Part shown: piece by piece, positions 1 through 7,872 of the stretch | Layout of the letters: the number at the start of each line of letters is the position of its first letter | Position numbering within the stretch: position 1 is the stretch's first letter | Assembly: GCA_016936395.1 (NCBI GenBank) | Contig: JAFGXY010000062.1 | Location: 1-45,775, forward strand | Direction: 5' to 3' | Length of the DNA stretch: 45,775 bases | DNA from: Paracoccaceae bacterium | GTDB lineage: Bacteria > Pseudomonadota > Alphaproteobacteria > Rhodobacterales > Rhodobacteraceae | Translations under genes and position numbers: made by a program | The notes under the pieces: generated by a model | The model's database searches: none | What the model saw: only the letters and a program-made list of their open reading frames with translations | Told to the model about the DNA's origin: nothing

Positions 1-57
1 CCCGCATCGCGCATCGACGACCTCATGCCTTGGGCTTTCCAGAAGACGTCAACCTGA
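1..57 (+). CDS. IS66 family transposase (TnpC), C-terminal 18 residues only
   Basis: Frame 1 reads PASRIDDLMPWAFQKTST and then TGA at 55-57. IS66 transposases typically finish with a short tail of the form R-I/L-D-E/D-L-L/M-P-W followed by a few polar residues, which this matches. The catalytic DDE core would lie upstream of the window. The gene therefore enters from the left edge, and whether it is intact cannot be judged. The call is supported by the matching terminal repeat 10-30 bases downstream. Confidence 0.65.
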   Translation, partial: PASRIDDLMPWAFQKTST

Positions 58-86
58 AAGCCCGACGGGGATCACGCACCGCTTAC
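1..86 (+). mobile_element. IS66-family insertion sequence, right end (left part outside window)
   Basis: The first 57 bases encode the C-terminus of an IS66-type transposase. The element then ends at position 86 with the inverted-repeat end GTAAGCGGTGCGTGATCCCC, read on the minus strand from 86 to 67. IS66 elements characteristically begin and end with GTAAGC. The next eight bases (87-94, ATCCTGTC) would be one copy of the 8-bp target duplication this family makes. The left end lies outside the window, so the duplication cannot be confirmed here. Confidence 0.72.
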
Positions 87-94
87 ATCCTGTC
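87..94. repeat. Candidate 8-bp target-site duplication (one copy)
   Basis: ATCCTGTC directly follows the inferred IS66 end at position 86. It overlaps a perfect inverted repeat, CCTGTCT-A-AGACAGG at 89-103, so the target itself was palindromic or became so by chance. The second copy, if present, is outside the window. Confidence 0.4.
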
Positions 95-215
95 TAAGAC
101 AGGGGGCGCTGTTCAATGGTCTGGCGAAAAGCGCCAACAAGCGCGCTGTGCGCGACGACATCCGTCTGATGCCTGGGCTTTTCCATCGCCCGCAATCTTG
201 CGGCACACGGGCCAT

Positions 216-241
216 GGGGTCGTTGACCGGTCAACGGCCCC
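216..241 (-). terminator. 26-bp near-perfect palindrome over the stop codon of the sulfotransferase gene
   Basis: The core CGTTGACCGGTCAACG (221-236) is a perfect 16-bp palindrome. It extends through GGGG/CCCC arms to 216-241 with a single mismatch (220/237). The TGA stop of the leftward gene (233-231) lies inside it. As RNA it could form a long stem, but it has almost no loop and no U-run follows, so termination is only one possibility. A cruciform or protein-binding site is another. The rest of 95-215 holds no gene I can support. Confidence 0.4.
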
Positions 242-2006
242 GGAGTTTCTGCACGATGAACCGCAAGGGCGCAGTTATCCGCCACGATGTGCTGTTCAAA
301 AGGGCCCGATTGTAAGTTTCGATTTCAGCCTGCGCCAGTTTTGCCTTGATCTGATCGGCCTGCAGGGCTTGTGCCTCGTAGCGCGCAGCCTCGAGGGCTT
401 GGTTCATCTCGGCGATCTGTGCTTCTGCTGCTGTGCGGGCCTGGTCAATCCTTGCGCGCTCTTCGGCCCATTCCGACACCAAGGATTGCCGCTCCCGGTC
501 CCATTTTTCAGCCTCGTCCGAGCGGTCTTGCAAGACAGAACCCTTTGATGAAGCGTCGCGATCATTCGCTTCTTCCGGATCACCAACCCAGCGACGTTCG
601 ATATCCCGGAAGATGCGGGCCGAAAGCTGTTGGGTCATCGCGGTCATATGTCGTGTCGCGTGCTCGGATTTTCGTCTCAGCACAACTTGCTCGGCTTCCA
701 GCTGTTGCAGCCTCAACCGCAACTCTGCAATCAGCTGTGCATCGGAAAGAGCTTGGCTGTGCAGGTCGTTCGCCTCCGTGCGGCTTTGCTCCAGACGGCT
801 GCACAACTGGTCGCGGTCTTGGGTCACTTGCGCCAGCGTCTGGCCAAGAGCGTCATATCGGCTTTCCAGTGCATCATGACCGTCCGCCAAAGCCCGATAC
901 CGGTCTTCTTGTGCAGCGATGCGACTGTTCAACTCTGCTTCCGTCGCGTCGCGAACCGACTGTGCCTGGTCCAGCTCGGCGATCCGTGCTTCTGCTGCGC
1001 CACGCATCCGTTGTTCCGTCGCGTGATTGGCCGCATGCGAGGCCGCTTCTTGGCGGACCTGCTGCAAGTTGCGTTCAAGCTCTGCCATCTGCTTTTGCAG
1101 TTGGTCAAGTCGCCAGCGTTTTTCCTGATTTTGCCAGATGGCCTGGCCCATCGAGGGCGCTGCATCGGCGACGGCCGCGCGAAGACTGTCCAGCCGCGGA
1201 TAATCCTCTTTGTCTTCGCCACCGGCGACCCATTTTTCAAGTATCTCATGCGCGTGCTGCACCCAGGCAGGCAGGGCAGCATTCCGCTGGGAGCCGGTTT
1301 CAAATGTGAAATTCCGCAAGTCCTTGCCGAGAAAGCCGTTCAGCTCATCCGACATGGCGCGGGGCTCGCGTGGCCATTTCAGATCAAGGCCAAGGCCGAC
1401 CTGCGTCATCACATCCACACTGTCCGCCATCAGCCGGTTGTAGGACGTGAACACGCGCGGATGGCCGCGCGAGGCGGCTTCGGCCTCCAGAACATGGCGC
1501 AACCACAGATGAACCGCGTAGTCGGTTTCATAGGCCGACACCCGGTTCATCGAAGCCGCAACTTCCAACGGGTGGCGATGGGTGCAGACATGCAGGGCAC
1601 GGCAGCCGGCCCGCGCCAGCACATGATGCCAGAACGGCAACAGTCGGCAGATGCGCGGGTCTTTCACCACAAACAGATATGACCGGCCATAATCCTCGGC
1701 GAGGGCTTCAAGCGCGCGTTCTTCGAACTCCATGGCTTTGGGAGAGGTGAACCAGTCCGGCGACACCGGGTCATAGCTGAAGAAGGTCTTTCCCGCCGAG
1801 GCCAGCAGGTCTTCGTTCAGCCCGGTGATCCGATTGGATTCGAAAAACCCTTTGGCATTCTGCTCGGCCGGTTCCATCAGATCAAGCGGCAGATCAGCCC
1901 CCATTTTCGCCAGCGTCCCCGCCAGCGCCGAGGTGCCCGACCGGTGCATGCCAAGCACGATCAGCGCGGAACGCAGCGGGGGCGGAGCCGGTGTCTTCTT
2001 TGCCAT
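231..2006 (-). CDS. Sulfotransferase-family protein with long C-terminal coiled coil
   Basis: This 591-residue protein has an N-terminal PAPS-dependent sulfotransferase-type domain (about residues 11-260). The 5'-phosphosulfate loop GMHRSGTSAL is at 19-28, KDPR is at 115-118, and the 3'-phosphate region RHPLEVAASMNR is at about 144-155. From about residue 292 to 565 the sequence is charged, with heptad-like Glu/Gln/Ala/Leu spacing, which predicts a long coiled coil. It ends in TSWRITAPLR, a tail often seen in glycan-associated proteins of this type. The ATG at 2006 has GGAG upstream. The gene is the last of a leftward glycan set, 189 bp after the preceding sulfotransferase. The acceptor is unknown; sulfation of a surface polysaccharide is the likely role by context. 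The coiled coil may scaffold the enzyme at the membrane (inference). Confidence 0.8.
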   Translation of the reverse strand: MAKKTPAPPPLRSALIVLGMHRSGTSALAGTLAKMGADLPLDLMEPAEQNAKGFFESNRITGLNEDLLASAGKTFFSYDPVSPDWFTSPKAMEFEERALEALAEDYGRSYLFVVKDPRICRLLPFWHHVLARAGCRALHVCTHRHPLEVAASMNRVSAYETDYAVHLWLRHVLEAEAASRGHPRVFTSYNRLMADSVDVMTQVGLGLDLKWPREPRAMSDELNGFLGKDLRNFTFETGSQRNAALPAWVQHAHEILEKWVAGGEDKEDYPRLDSLRAAVADAAPSMGQAIWQNQEKRWRLDQLQKQMAELERNLQQVRQEAASHAANHATEQRMRGAAEARIAELDQAQSVRDATEAELNSRIAAQEDRYRALADGHDALESRYDALGQTLAQVTQDRDQLCSRLEQSRTEANDLHSQALSDAQLIAELRLRLQQLEAEQVVLRRKSEHATRHMTAMTQQLSARIFRDIERRWVGDPEEANDRDASSKGSVLQDRSDEAEKWDRERQSLVSEWAEERARIDQARTAAEAQIAEMNQALEAARYEAQALQADQIKAKLAQAEIETYNRALLNSTSWRITAPLRFIVQKLRGR

Positions 2007-2045
2007 GGTCCTCGCTCCAGTCGGGTGCCGTCAGGGGTTTGAAAA

Positions 2046-2108
2046 CGGTTCGTAGCTGAACCGCCGAAGCAGTTCCAGCGTGGAGACAGTTTTGTCATGT
2101 CGACATGA
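2046..2108. other. Two inverted repeats between sulfotransferase genes
   Basis: The 189-bp gap 2007-2195 contains CGGTTC-N6-GAACCG at 2046-2063 and a perfect 14-bp palindrome TCATGTCGACATGA at 2095-2108. They lie downstream of one leftward gene and upstream of the next. They could be a weak terminator and an operator. Neither matches a regulator site I know. Confidence 0.35.
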
Positions 2109-2195
2109 AACAATTCATTCCGCCAGCAGACAGAGGTTGAAAATCACCCTTGTCCATATCCGCACAAGCGAAGCAGTCTGTAGACATTGGCGTCG

Positions 2196-3197
2196 TCATC
2201 CGCCGCCAAGCTCGTCCTGCAATTTTCGCACCGTGCCTTCCAATTTCGCAATGCGATCAGCTTGTTGCATAACAATGTATAGAACATGTTCCATAATGCG
2301 TTGCCGAATAGCCTCAAGGTCAGGTGTCTCCTGGAGAGGGGACGGACCATCAAGCAAATCCACTCCCGTTCGTTCCTTGATTTCTGCAAAAAGGCTGGCC
2401 TGTTCGGCGACAACTGCATCTGTTTCGTCATACTTGAAATTTTCTCGTAAGACCTCGGCAAGTGCAGGTGATTTGTTCAGGTCAATTTTCTGAAAAGCTC
2501 GATCAAATCTCTCAGGTAAAACCATTTCCGGGAACCGATTGTTGTAAATGGCACGCAGGAAGCTTTCACTTTTCTCAACCCGCTCTTGCACGCGCTGCGT
2601 CGCAACAGGCATTTCAACAGCAAGAATTTTCGCGAGGTCTGCAACAACATCTGTTGACTTTGTGAATGGGCGGATAGTGGTGATCGCGCCAAGAATTTTC
2701 TGCCAAGTGTTCAAGTCTTCATACATACTCAACAATTGGCGACCACCCTTCGCAAAAGGCGGAATGGGACCAATTGATGTTTTGTGGTAGACAAACCATT
2801 GATTATATGCAGATGGGAGCCAATCCCTTGGGTCGCGGGCATAAATAATTAGGCGAACGCAAACTTGCCGACTGAGGTATTCGAAAAATGGCGCAATAGT
2901 TCTATGCTGTTGAAGCAAAGACTCATTAGACAATAAAAATCTCGAAGCTCCATTAGTCCGTTGTCGGTTTTTCAGAGTCTCAATGAATTGGCCAGCGAGC
3001 TCGAAATTTTTGTCTGTCGATGAAGCAAAAAATTCTCTCTGCAGATAGTTATCCCTCAGTACGGGGTTTATCAGATCAAAAAACATCCCCAGGTAATCAA
3101 CGCCTTGTTCCAGCAAATTCTCTTTGTTCTCGGCGAGGGCTTTCTGAATGGACGATGTGCCCGTTTTTCCCATTCCGATATGAAAAATAATTTCCAT
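2196..3197 (-). CDS. Sulfotransferase-domain protein (AT-rich)
   Basis: This 333-residue protein starts MEIIFHIGMGKTGTSSIQ. The GxGKTGTSS loop at residues 8-16 is the PAPS 5'-phosphosulfate-binding motif. RDPRDWLPSAYNQW resembles the 3'-phosphate-binding segment. A short coiled coil (IAKLEGTVRKLQDEL) closes the protein. The ATG at 3197 is preferred over an in-frame TTG at 3209, because the P-loop strand should begin near residue 2. The upstream glycosyltransferase ends 8 bp before, so the two are probably cotranscribed. Base composition differs clearly from neighbours: bases 2881-2940 contain only 20 G/C of 60. This points to recent horizontal acquisition. The sulfate acceptor is unknown. Confidence 0.78.
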   Translation of the reverse strand: MEIIFHIGMGKTGTSSIQKALAENKENLLEQGVDYLGMFFDLINPVLRDNYLQREFFASSTDKNFELAGQFIETLKNRQRTNGASRFLLSNESLLQQHRTIAPFFEYLSRQVCVRLIIYARDPRDWLPSAYNQWFVYHKTSIGPIPPFAKGGRQLLSMYEDLNTWQKILGAITTIRPFTKSTDVVADLAKILAVEMPVATQRVQERVEKSESFLRAIYNNRFPEMVLPERFDRAFQKIDLNKSPALAEVLRENFKYDETDAVVAEQASLFAEIKERTGVDLLDGPSPLQETPDLEAIRQRIMEHVLYIVMQQADRIAKLEGTVRKLQDELGGG

Positions 3198-3205
3198 GGT
3201 CTGTA

Positions 3206-5761
3206 TCAAACCCTCTGCTCGTCCAGCTTGTGCACAAAGACCGAACTCAGGCCCAGATGCGACGCCATTGCGGGCCAGAGGCGCTCGATCATGTGGTATT
3301 CGGTGCCGTCATTGGCAATCGGCTCGTCCGGCCAAGGGTAGTCTGGGCCAAAGATGTCATTCATCGCCATCACAACCGACCGCCGCACCCAGAACATGTT
3401 GCCGACTGGAAACAAAAGCGGGTTCTGGGGCATTGGCCCCGGCAAGCGGTCAGCAAACTTTGGCAAGAGCGCGCGACTTTCGATCCAGCCAATAAAATAA
3501 GGATCAAATGGCGCGACCAGCCCAACCTCGTTCTCGGCGATGATCGTGATCGCATTCGAAATCGTATGTGTCTCACCCAATAGGATACGCATCAGAAAAC
3601 GACGCCAGATTGTGCCGCTGGTCGTCACGTTCACTGACTTCTTCAGGTGCAAGTGGCACCAAATCTCATCTGACCGTGCAGCGCCACCATCCACGAACAT
3701 CTGCATGAAGGGCAAAACATCTCGGCCTGTATTGGGCACCAAGACAATTTCCGGAACCAGATCATGCTCTTTCATGATCTGACGTATCTGTTGCCCTTTC
3801 TTCTCGGAGTCCGTCGTCATGACAATCCGAGTTGCCCTTCGAAAAAGGAAGTGCTCCTTCAGGACTTCATCCAGTTCATCAGTATAAAATGCGTGAACGT
3901 GTATCGAAAATTCAGGGAGCTCCTTTGTGTCCGTCACATCGAAAGGCGCGAGGCGCAAATTTCCATGTATCCAGTTGTCCGAATTGGCAAGCTCGCGATT
4001 GACTTCGTCAAGGTCACGCCAGACAGAGCGCCGCTTATAGCGCGTGATCTTCTCACATTCGCGGGCTCGGAGCACTGACTCCTTTGGTTCTCCGGAAAAC
4101 ATCACCGGGGTATCAATCTTCGAGACACCACGAACGAAATAATTCTGGCTGTCAAGCCGGGCCTGAAGACGGGTGCGGATGGTTTCGAACAGGTTGAAGT
4201 CTGGTTTTTCGGGTGCCGTATCCGCTGTCTTTTTCGGCGGCAAAGCCAGAATGGCCGTTGCGGCCGCTTCGGGGTTGCCATAGGCGACAGTCTGGAACCG
4301 TCCAGACTGCAGGTAGATGTCATCACCAAAGCCGGATGCGCCTTTGAATTGGACAATCTGGCAGCCATATTCCAAAGCGTCAAACACGACATTGGGCAAG
4401 GGATCCAGTCGCGACGACAGGAACATCACGTCCGATGCCGCCAGAACATCGTGATAGGCGGGCCCGGCCGGAATGAAGAACAGGTTGGAATCCTGCTGGC
4501 CGGCCTCTATTTCCTTGAGGTGATAGGCCATGTAAGCCCCGAAACCCAGTTCATCCGGAACGATCCCATGCCCGATCCAGATGAAAACCGTGTCCTTGTC
4601 GCGGGTCTGGCAGATTTGCGCCGCCATCGCAAAAATATCGGTTCCCTTGCGCCATTGCGATTGGCCTGCACCACACACGATGCGGACCTTTGACAGATCA
4701 CGCCCAACAATCTTGGAAAGCCGCGCCTTCGCCTCTGCCTGTCGTCTTGCGCTGACGCTGCCAAGGAACAAGGGCCGCTGTGGGATGATGGTGCTGTCTT
4801 TGTCAACGTCGAAGTTGAAATCCGCCATACGGCCCTTCCAACTGTTCCGCACGTGATCTGACGAGAAGACGACCAGATCTGCAAACATCAGAAACGTATT
4901 GAAGTGAAAGGCCGGAAACAGATATTCGGCATATTCATGCAAGTAGCCGGCGAAGGGAATCTCGCGCGCGACCAACAGCGGAATGTAGTCCCGTGCAACT
5001 GCCGAATTCAAAATCGCAAAATCAATTTTTTTCAGAACCTCGCCGGAATATGCAGCAAAATCCTGAAACGGGGCGCTGGTGATCAGAACCGCGCAGCTTG
5101 TGGCGCGAAAGTCTTCCAGCAAGGGCCCGTCCCGCAGGGCCGAGACGATGACATTGTGGGTCTTTGCGGCCTCTCGGGCCAGATCGCGCCCAACAATCGG
5201 GGCGCCCGTGCGCGAGCATTCGTGAACCGCGATCAGGCAGGTGGGCAGTTCTGGCCGATAGGGCAACCGTCCGGCGAATTGACCCGCACGGATATCGCGC
5301 AAGGTGCGCCGACCCTCGGCATGGCCATGCGCCAGGTAATGCAACAGCGGGTCAATGCCGGCGGCCTTGATATCCGGATGCATCACAAGATAGCTGTCCA
5401 GCGAAAAATCGGCCACTGCTGCATCCACCGGCGCGCCCAGATGGATCAGTTCGAAGGCAAGTTCGGATGCAGCAGGGTCTTCCGCCGCGAGAGCGGCAGC
5501 AAGCTCGGGATCGATCACCAAAGTTGCCACAACCTTGGCAATGGCCGGCGTGCGCCGCACCGCATCCGAATAAAGGTTGGGGGCACGCCCCTCTGCCCGA
5601 CCACAGGTTTCATAGTGCCGCGCAAGTTCCGCCGCGCCCGCAACCGCACCTGCCATGCTTTGGCCATAATGACGGGGGTCGAAACGGAAGGATGGCCGCT
5701 CTGCAAGCAGACCGGGCACAGCTGCCGCGTGCTTTTGCCAGATCAGGTCAAGATCAGTCAT
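3206..5761 (-). CDS. Glycosyltransferase (GT4-like) fused to rhamnan synthesis F (RgpF) domain
   Basis: This is a large protein of 851 residues. The middle third looks like a GT-B retaining glycosyltransferase. It has a KVRIVCGAGQSQWRKGTDIF strand-loop and a donor-binding segment SSRLDPLPNVVFDALEYG of the E/D-x7-E type. The last 250 residues carry the RgpF family signature: SIHVHAFYTDELDEV, VPNTGRDVLPFMQMF, CHLHLKKS and VGLVAPFDPYFIGW. RgpF-type proteins take part in rhamnose-rich polysaccharide assembly. The ATG at 5761 overlaps the upstream stop as ATGA, indicating translational coupling; an in-frame upstream start codon 12 bp earlier is less likely. It should act in the cytoplasm or at the inner membrane on a surface glycan. 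Donor and acceptor sugars cannot be read from the sequence. Confidence 0.82.
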   Translation of the reverse strand: MTDLDLIWQKHAAAVPGLLAERPSFRFDPRHYGQSMAGAVAGAAELARHYETCGRAEGRAPNLYSDAVRRTPAIAKVVATLVIDPELAAALAAEDPAASELAFELIHLGAPVDAAVADFSLDSYLVMHPDIKAAGIDPLLHYLAHGHAEGRRTLRDIRAGQFAGRLPYRPELPTCLIAVHECSRTGAPIVGRDLAREAAKTHNVIVSALRDGPLLEDFRATSCAVLITSAPFQDFAAYSGEVLKKIDFAILNSAVARDYIPLLVAREIPFAGYLHEYAEYLFPAFHFNTFLMFADLVVFSSDHVRNSWKGRMADFNFDVDKDSTIIPQRPLFLGSVSARRQAEAKARLSKIVGRDLSKVRIVCGAGQSQWRKGTDIFAMAAQICQTRDKDTVFIWIGHGIVPDELGFGAYMAYHLKEIEAGQQDSNLFFIPAGPAYHDVLAASDVMFLSSRLDPLPNVVFDALEYGCQIVQFKGASGFGDDIYLQSGRFQTVAYGNPEAAATAILALPPKKTADTAPEKPDFNLFETIRTRLQARLDSQNYFVRGVSKIDTPVMFSGEPKESVLRARECEKITRYKRRSVWRDLDEVNRELANSDNWIHGNLRLAPFDVTDTKELPEFSIHVHAFYTDELDEVLKEHFLFRRATRIVMTTDSEKKGQQIRQIMKEHDLVPEIVLVPNTGRDVLPFMQMFVDGGAARSDEIWCHLHLKKSVNVTTSGTIWRRFLMRILLGETHTISNAITIIAENEVGLVAPFDPYFIGWIESRALLPKFADRLPGPMPQNPLLFPVGNMFWVRRSVVMAMNDIFGPDYPWPDEPIANDGTEYHMIERLWPAMASHLGLSSVFVHKLDEQRV

Positions 5762-6240
5762 GCGTTTTCCCAAGCCAGCTCTGTGGCAATCAGATCGATC
5801 AAGGTTTTATCGTCCACATCACGGGTTGAGAGCATCTGCAAGAAATCCGGCAACAGCGGGCTGGTGGCAATCATCTCGCCCAAGGCCAGCCGGGAAAGGC
5901 GCGAGTCAGGCCCGAAATCGGCCTTTACAGCAAAGGAAGACAGACTGTCGTCCAAGACAGGCAAGGCATCGTTCATCCGGGGCTGGTCGAGGAAAAGCAG
6001 CGGCCCGCTGTCCATGCCAAGACGGTTTTTCAGCCATCCGAAAACATCACTCAGCAAGACAGCCGAATTTTTTGGCGGCTGGAGCCACTCTATAATAATG
6101 AAATCATTCTGATATTTCTGCACGATGAAGGGGTCAGCGCCGCTATCAGGCAGAATGATCAGGACGTGCAGACCCGGCCATTTCGCCAAGAGCGGATCTG
6201 GTGCCGCCCGCCCTAAGGTGGTGTTGGTCAAAATCAGCAT
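5758..6240 (-). CDS. Unknown 160-residue protein, first gene of the glycan set
   Basis: I do not recognise a family. The protein starts MLILTNTTLGRAAPDP. It shows an alternating beta/alpha pattern (LHVLIILPDSG, DFIIIEWLQPP, GPLLFLDQPR) and ends in an acidic helix. It has no signal peptide, no membrane segment and no cysteines. The ATG at 6240 is preceded by an AGGA at good spacing; an in-frame TTG 24 bp upstream is possible but less likely. Its stop overlaps the start of the glycosyltransferase/RgpF gene (ATGA), so it is almost certainly coexpressed and may be a partner of that enzyme. The beta/alpha pattern would fit a truncated Rossmann or GT-A half domain, but that is only an impression. 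Confidence 0.7.
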   Translation of the reverse strand: MLILTNTTLGRAAPDPLLAKWPGLHVLIILPDSGADPFIVQKYQNDFIIIEWLQPPKNSAVLLSDVFGWLKNRLGMDSGPLLFLDQPRMNDALPVLDDSLSSFAVKADFGPDSRLSRLALGEMIATSPLLPDFLQMLSTRDVDDKTLIDLIATELAWENA

Positions 6241-6452
6241 CGTGATCCTACTCCGCTGGTTCAAGGACGCAGGTCTGTACTTTGGTCACCCGAGATACGC
6301 TTCGCAGCGACATTCGAGTTGCATACCTGACGGCGAAGAGCAATGCTTGACCCGTCGCCGGCAGGGCTGTTTTCCACAACCTCTGCGTCGCAGCATGGCC
6401 TTGCATCATTGTCCTGAGCATCCTTACATGGCGGCGGGCTTTCGGGGGTAAC
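6241..6452. promoter_or_regulatory. Divergent promoter region between glycan set and epimerase
   Basis: These 212 bp separate two divergently transcribed genes and must carry both promoters. On the plus strand TTGCAT and TTACAT at about 6400-6433, 17 bp apart, are a weak sigma-70-like pair upstream of the epimerase. The leftward gene has GTAGGA just upstream of its ATG. No strong operator-like palindrome was found. Confidence 0.3.
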
Positions 6453-7376
6453 ATGATTCTTGTCATAGGAGGGTGTGGATTCATCGGATCCCATGTCGTT
6501 GATCGGCTGCGCGCCCAGCAGCAAAAAGTGCGTGTGTTTGATCGTCGTCCCGAAGCCTTTCGGCCACCGGTGGCGGGGGTTGAATACGTTCTGGGTGACA
6601 TGTCCGATACTGCGCAAATCTATGAGGCGCTGACAGGAGTAGACTGCGTCATTCATCTTGCAAGCGCCAGTGTTCCGACCACCTCGAACCTTGACCCGGT
6701 GGCAGACATCACGGGAAACCTGATCGCCACTGTGCAACTGCTGGAGACGATGCGCGCCTCCAGGGTGCAAAAGCTGGTCTTCCTGTCTTCGGGCGGAACG
6801 GTTTATGGCATTCCAGATACCGATTTGGTGCCCGAGACCCACCCGCTGCGTCCCATCAGCTCTTATGGCATCGTCAAGGTCGCGATCGAGAACTATCTTT
6901 ACATGGAGCATTTTCTTCACGGCCTGCAGCACATCATCTTGCGCGCATCCAATCCTTATGGTCCACGGCAAGGCCACACCGGGGTGCAAGGCATCATCGG
7001 CACCCATCTGTGGCGGAACGCCCGCGGGGAACCCGTCGAGATTTGGGGAGACGGAAGTGTGGTGCGGGACTATATCCACGTCCGTGACCTCGCGGATCTC
7101 TGCGTCCTTGCCGCACAATCGACTGTCAACGGATGCTATAACGCTGGCAGCGGATCGGGGGCATCGGTCGCACAGATTGTGGACAGCATCAGCCGCACAA
7201 TAACGGCATCTGGCCAAACACCCATGGCGCCCACCTACAAACCGGGCCGCAGCCTTGATGTGCCACGTGTTGTCCTTGATGTTGCCCGCGCGCAACGCGA
7301 TTTCAACTGGCACCCACAGATTGGCCTCGATGAAGGGATCGCTGAAACTTGGGATTGGGTTCGCAGCCTTATCTAG
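6453..7376 (+). CDS. NAD-dependent epimerase/dehydratase (UDP-glucose 4-epimerase-like)
   Basis: This 307-residue protein belongs to the extended short-chain dehydrogenase/reductase family. The NAD-binding GGCGFIGSHVV (GxxGxxG) begins at residue 6. The catalytic serine lies in FLSSGGTVYG, and the YxxxK pair in SSYGIVKVAIENYL. RASNPYGPRQ and VVRDYIHVRDLADLC are typical of GalE/WbpP-like sugar-nucleotide epimerases. It would supply a UDP- or other NDP-sugar for the surrounding glycosyltransferase and sulfotransferases. The ATG at 6453 follows a GGGGG stretch. The product sugar cannot be decided from sequence; 4-epimerisation is the default for this subgroup. Confidence 0.88.
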   Translation: MILVIGGCGFIGSHVVDRLRAQQQKVRVFDRRPEAFRPPVAGVEYVLGDMSDTAQIYEALTGVDCVIHLASASVPTTSNLDPVADITGNLIATVQLLETMRASRVQKLVFLSSGGTVYGIPDTDLVPETHPLRPISSYGIVKVAIENYLYMEHFLHGLQHIILRASNPYGPRQGHTGVQGIIGTHLWRNARGEPVEIWGDGSVVRDYIHVRDLADLCVLAAQSTVNGCYNAGSGSGASVAQIVDSISRTITASGQTPMAPTYKPGRSLDVPRVVLDVARAQRDFNWHPQIGLDEGIAETWDWVRSLI

Positions 7377-7590
7377 CAGGTTGCTGAAGCGGTAGCCCGC
7401 TGTCTTTGCCTTCAGACACGACTGAAACCGGGTAACAGTATGCTCGGGCGGCGTTGATTGCGGGCCGGGCCGGGTCGCCGCGCGGCGATCCCTGCACCCT
7501 TGTGACACCGCAAGGCCGACGTCCAGCCACCCATAAACGCTCTTCATGACCCGGTCACGACCCGGGGGAAGGCAGGCAGGCGCGCTGATG

Positions 7591-7642
7591 TCGCTTCGGC
7601 AGACCATGTCATGCTGGCATGACCCGAAGCGAAAGATCGCTT
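7591..7642. promoter_or_regulatory. Compound stem-loop with competing arms
   Basis: The outer arms TCGCTTCGG (7591-7599) and CCGAAGCGA (7624-7632) pair perfectly over 9 bp. They enclose a nested hairpin TCATGC-TG-GCATGA (7609-7622). The distal AAGCGA (7627-7632) can instead pair with TCGCTT at 7637-7642 across a 4-nt loop. Two mutually exclusive folds are thus possible. It may be a regulatory leader, a cruciform or the trace of a mobile element end. Confidence 0.4.
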
Positions 7643-7687
7643 AACTGCACACGACCTTCAGCCCACCGCTCTGAACCGACTTGACCA

Positions 7688-7731
7688 TGTTTCCAGATCA
7701 TGTGTTCAGTGTTTCCAGATCACGTGTTTGG
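7688..7731. repeat. Two tandem 22-bp imperfect repeats
   Basis: Units 7688-7709 and 7710-7731 share TGTTTCCAGATCA and differ at three positions. The second contains the palindrome CACGTG. Tandem repeats of about this size occur at ends of IS21-family elements and also as operator arrays. No transposase reading frame is left nearby, so either explanation is open. Confidence 0.5.
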
Positions 7732-7872
7732 TTGACGCCTCACGGCGATTGTTAGACACTTAACGGCCAGCCCCATGGTTCATCGCTGTCAAGGCAATAG
7801 GGCAGACTAAAAATCGTTAGAAACATAGTTGGGCACATGCGCCATGCGGGCCGTGCTCAGGGAGACATATAA

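Larger units (their letters stand above)
7377..7872. other. 496-bp intergenic region rich in repeats, upstream of RTX gene
   Basis: No gene is supported here. From left to right it holds a perfect 14-bp palindrome TCGCCGCGCGGCGA (7475-7488), a compound stem-loop (7591-7642), two tandem 22-bp repeats (7688-7731), and an A/T-richer stretch before the RTX gene, whose ATG is preceded by GGGAGA. The promoter of the RTX gene should be here. A TTGACG at 7732-7737 directly after the tandem repeats is a possible -35, but no good -10 follows at the right distance. Confidence 0.55.

Noticed and set aside
160..190. Second LMPxxF-like stretch resembling the IS66 tail at 22-48
   Set aside because: Translation gives RDDIRLMPGLF, similar to the tail at 13-42, but it lies beyond the inferred element end and the surrounding frame does not resemble a transposase. 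Probably chance.
6261..7607. Minus-strand frame opposite the epimerase and extending into the intergenic region
   Set aside because: The epimerase on the other strand is clearly real. The part beyond it has no recognisable protein similarity.
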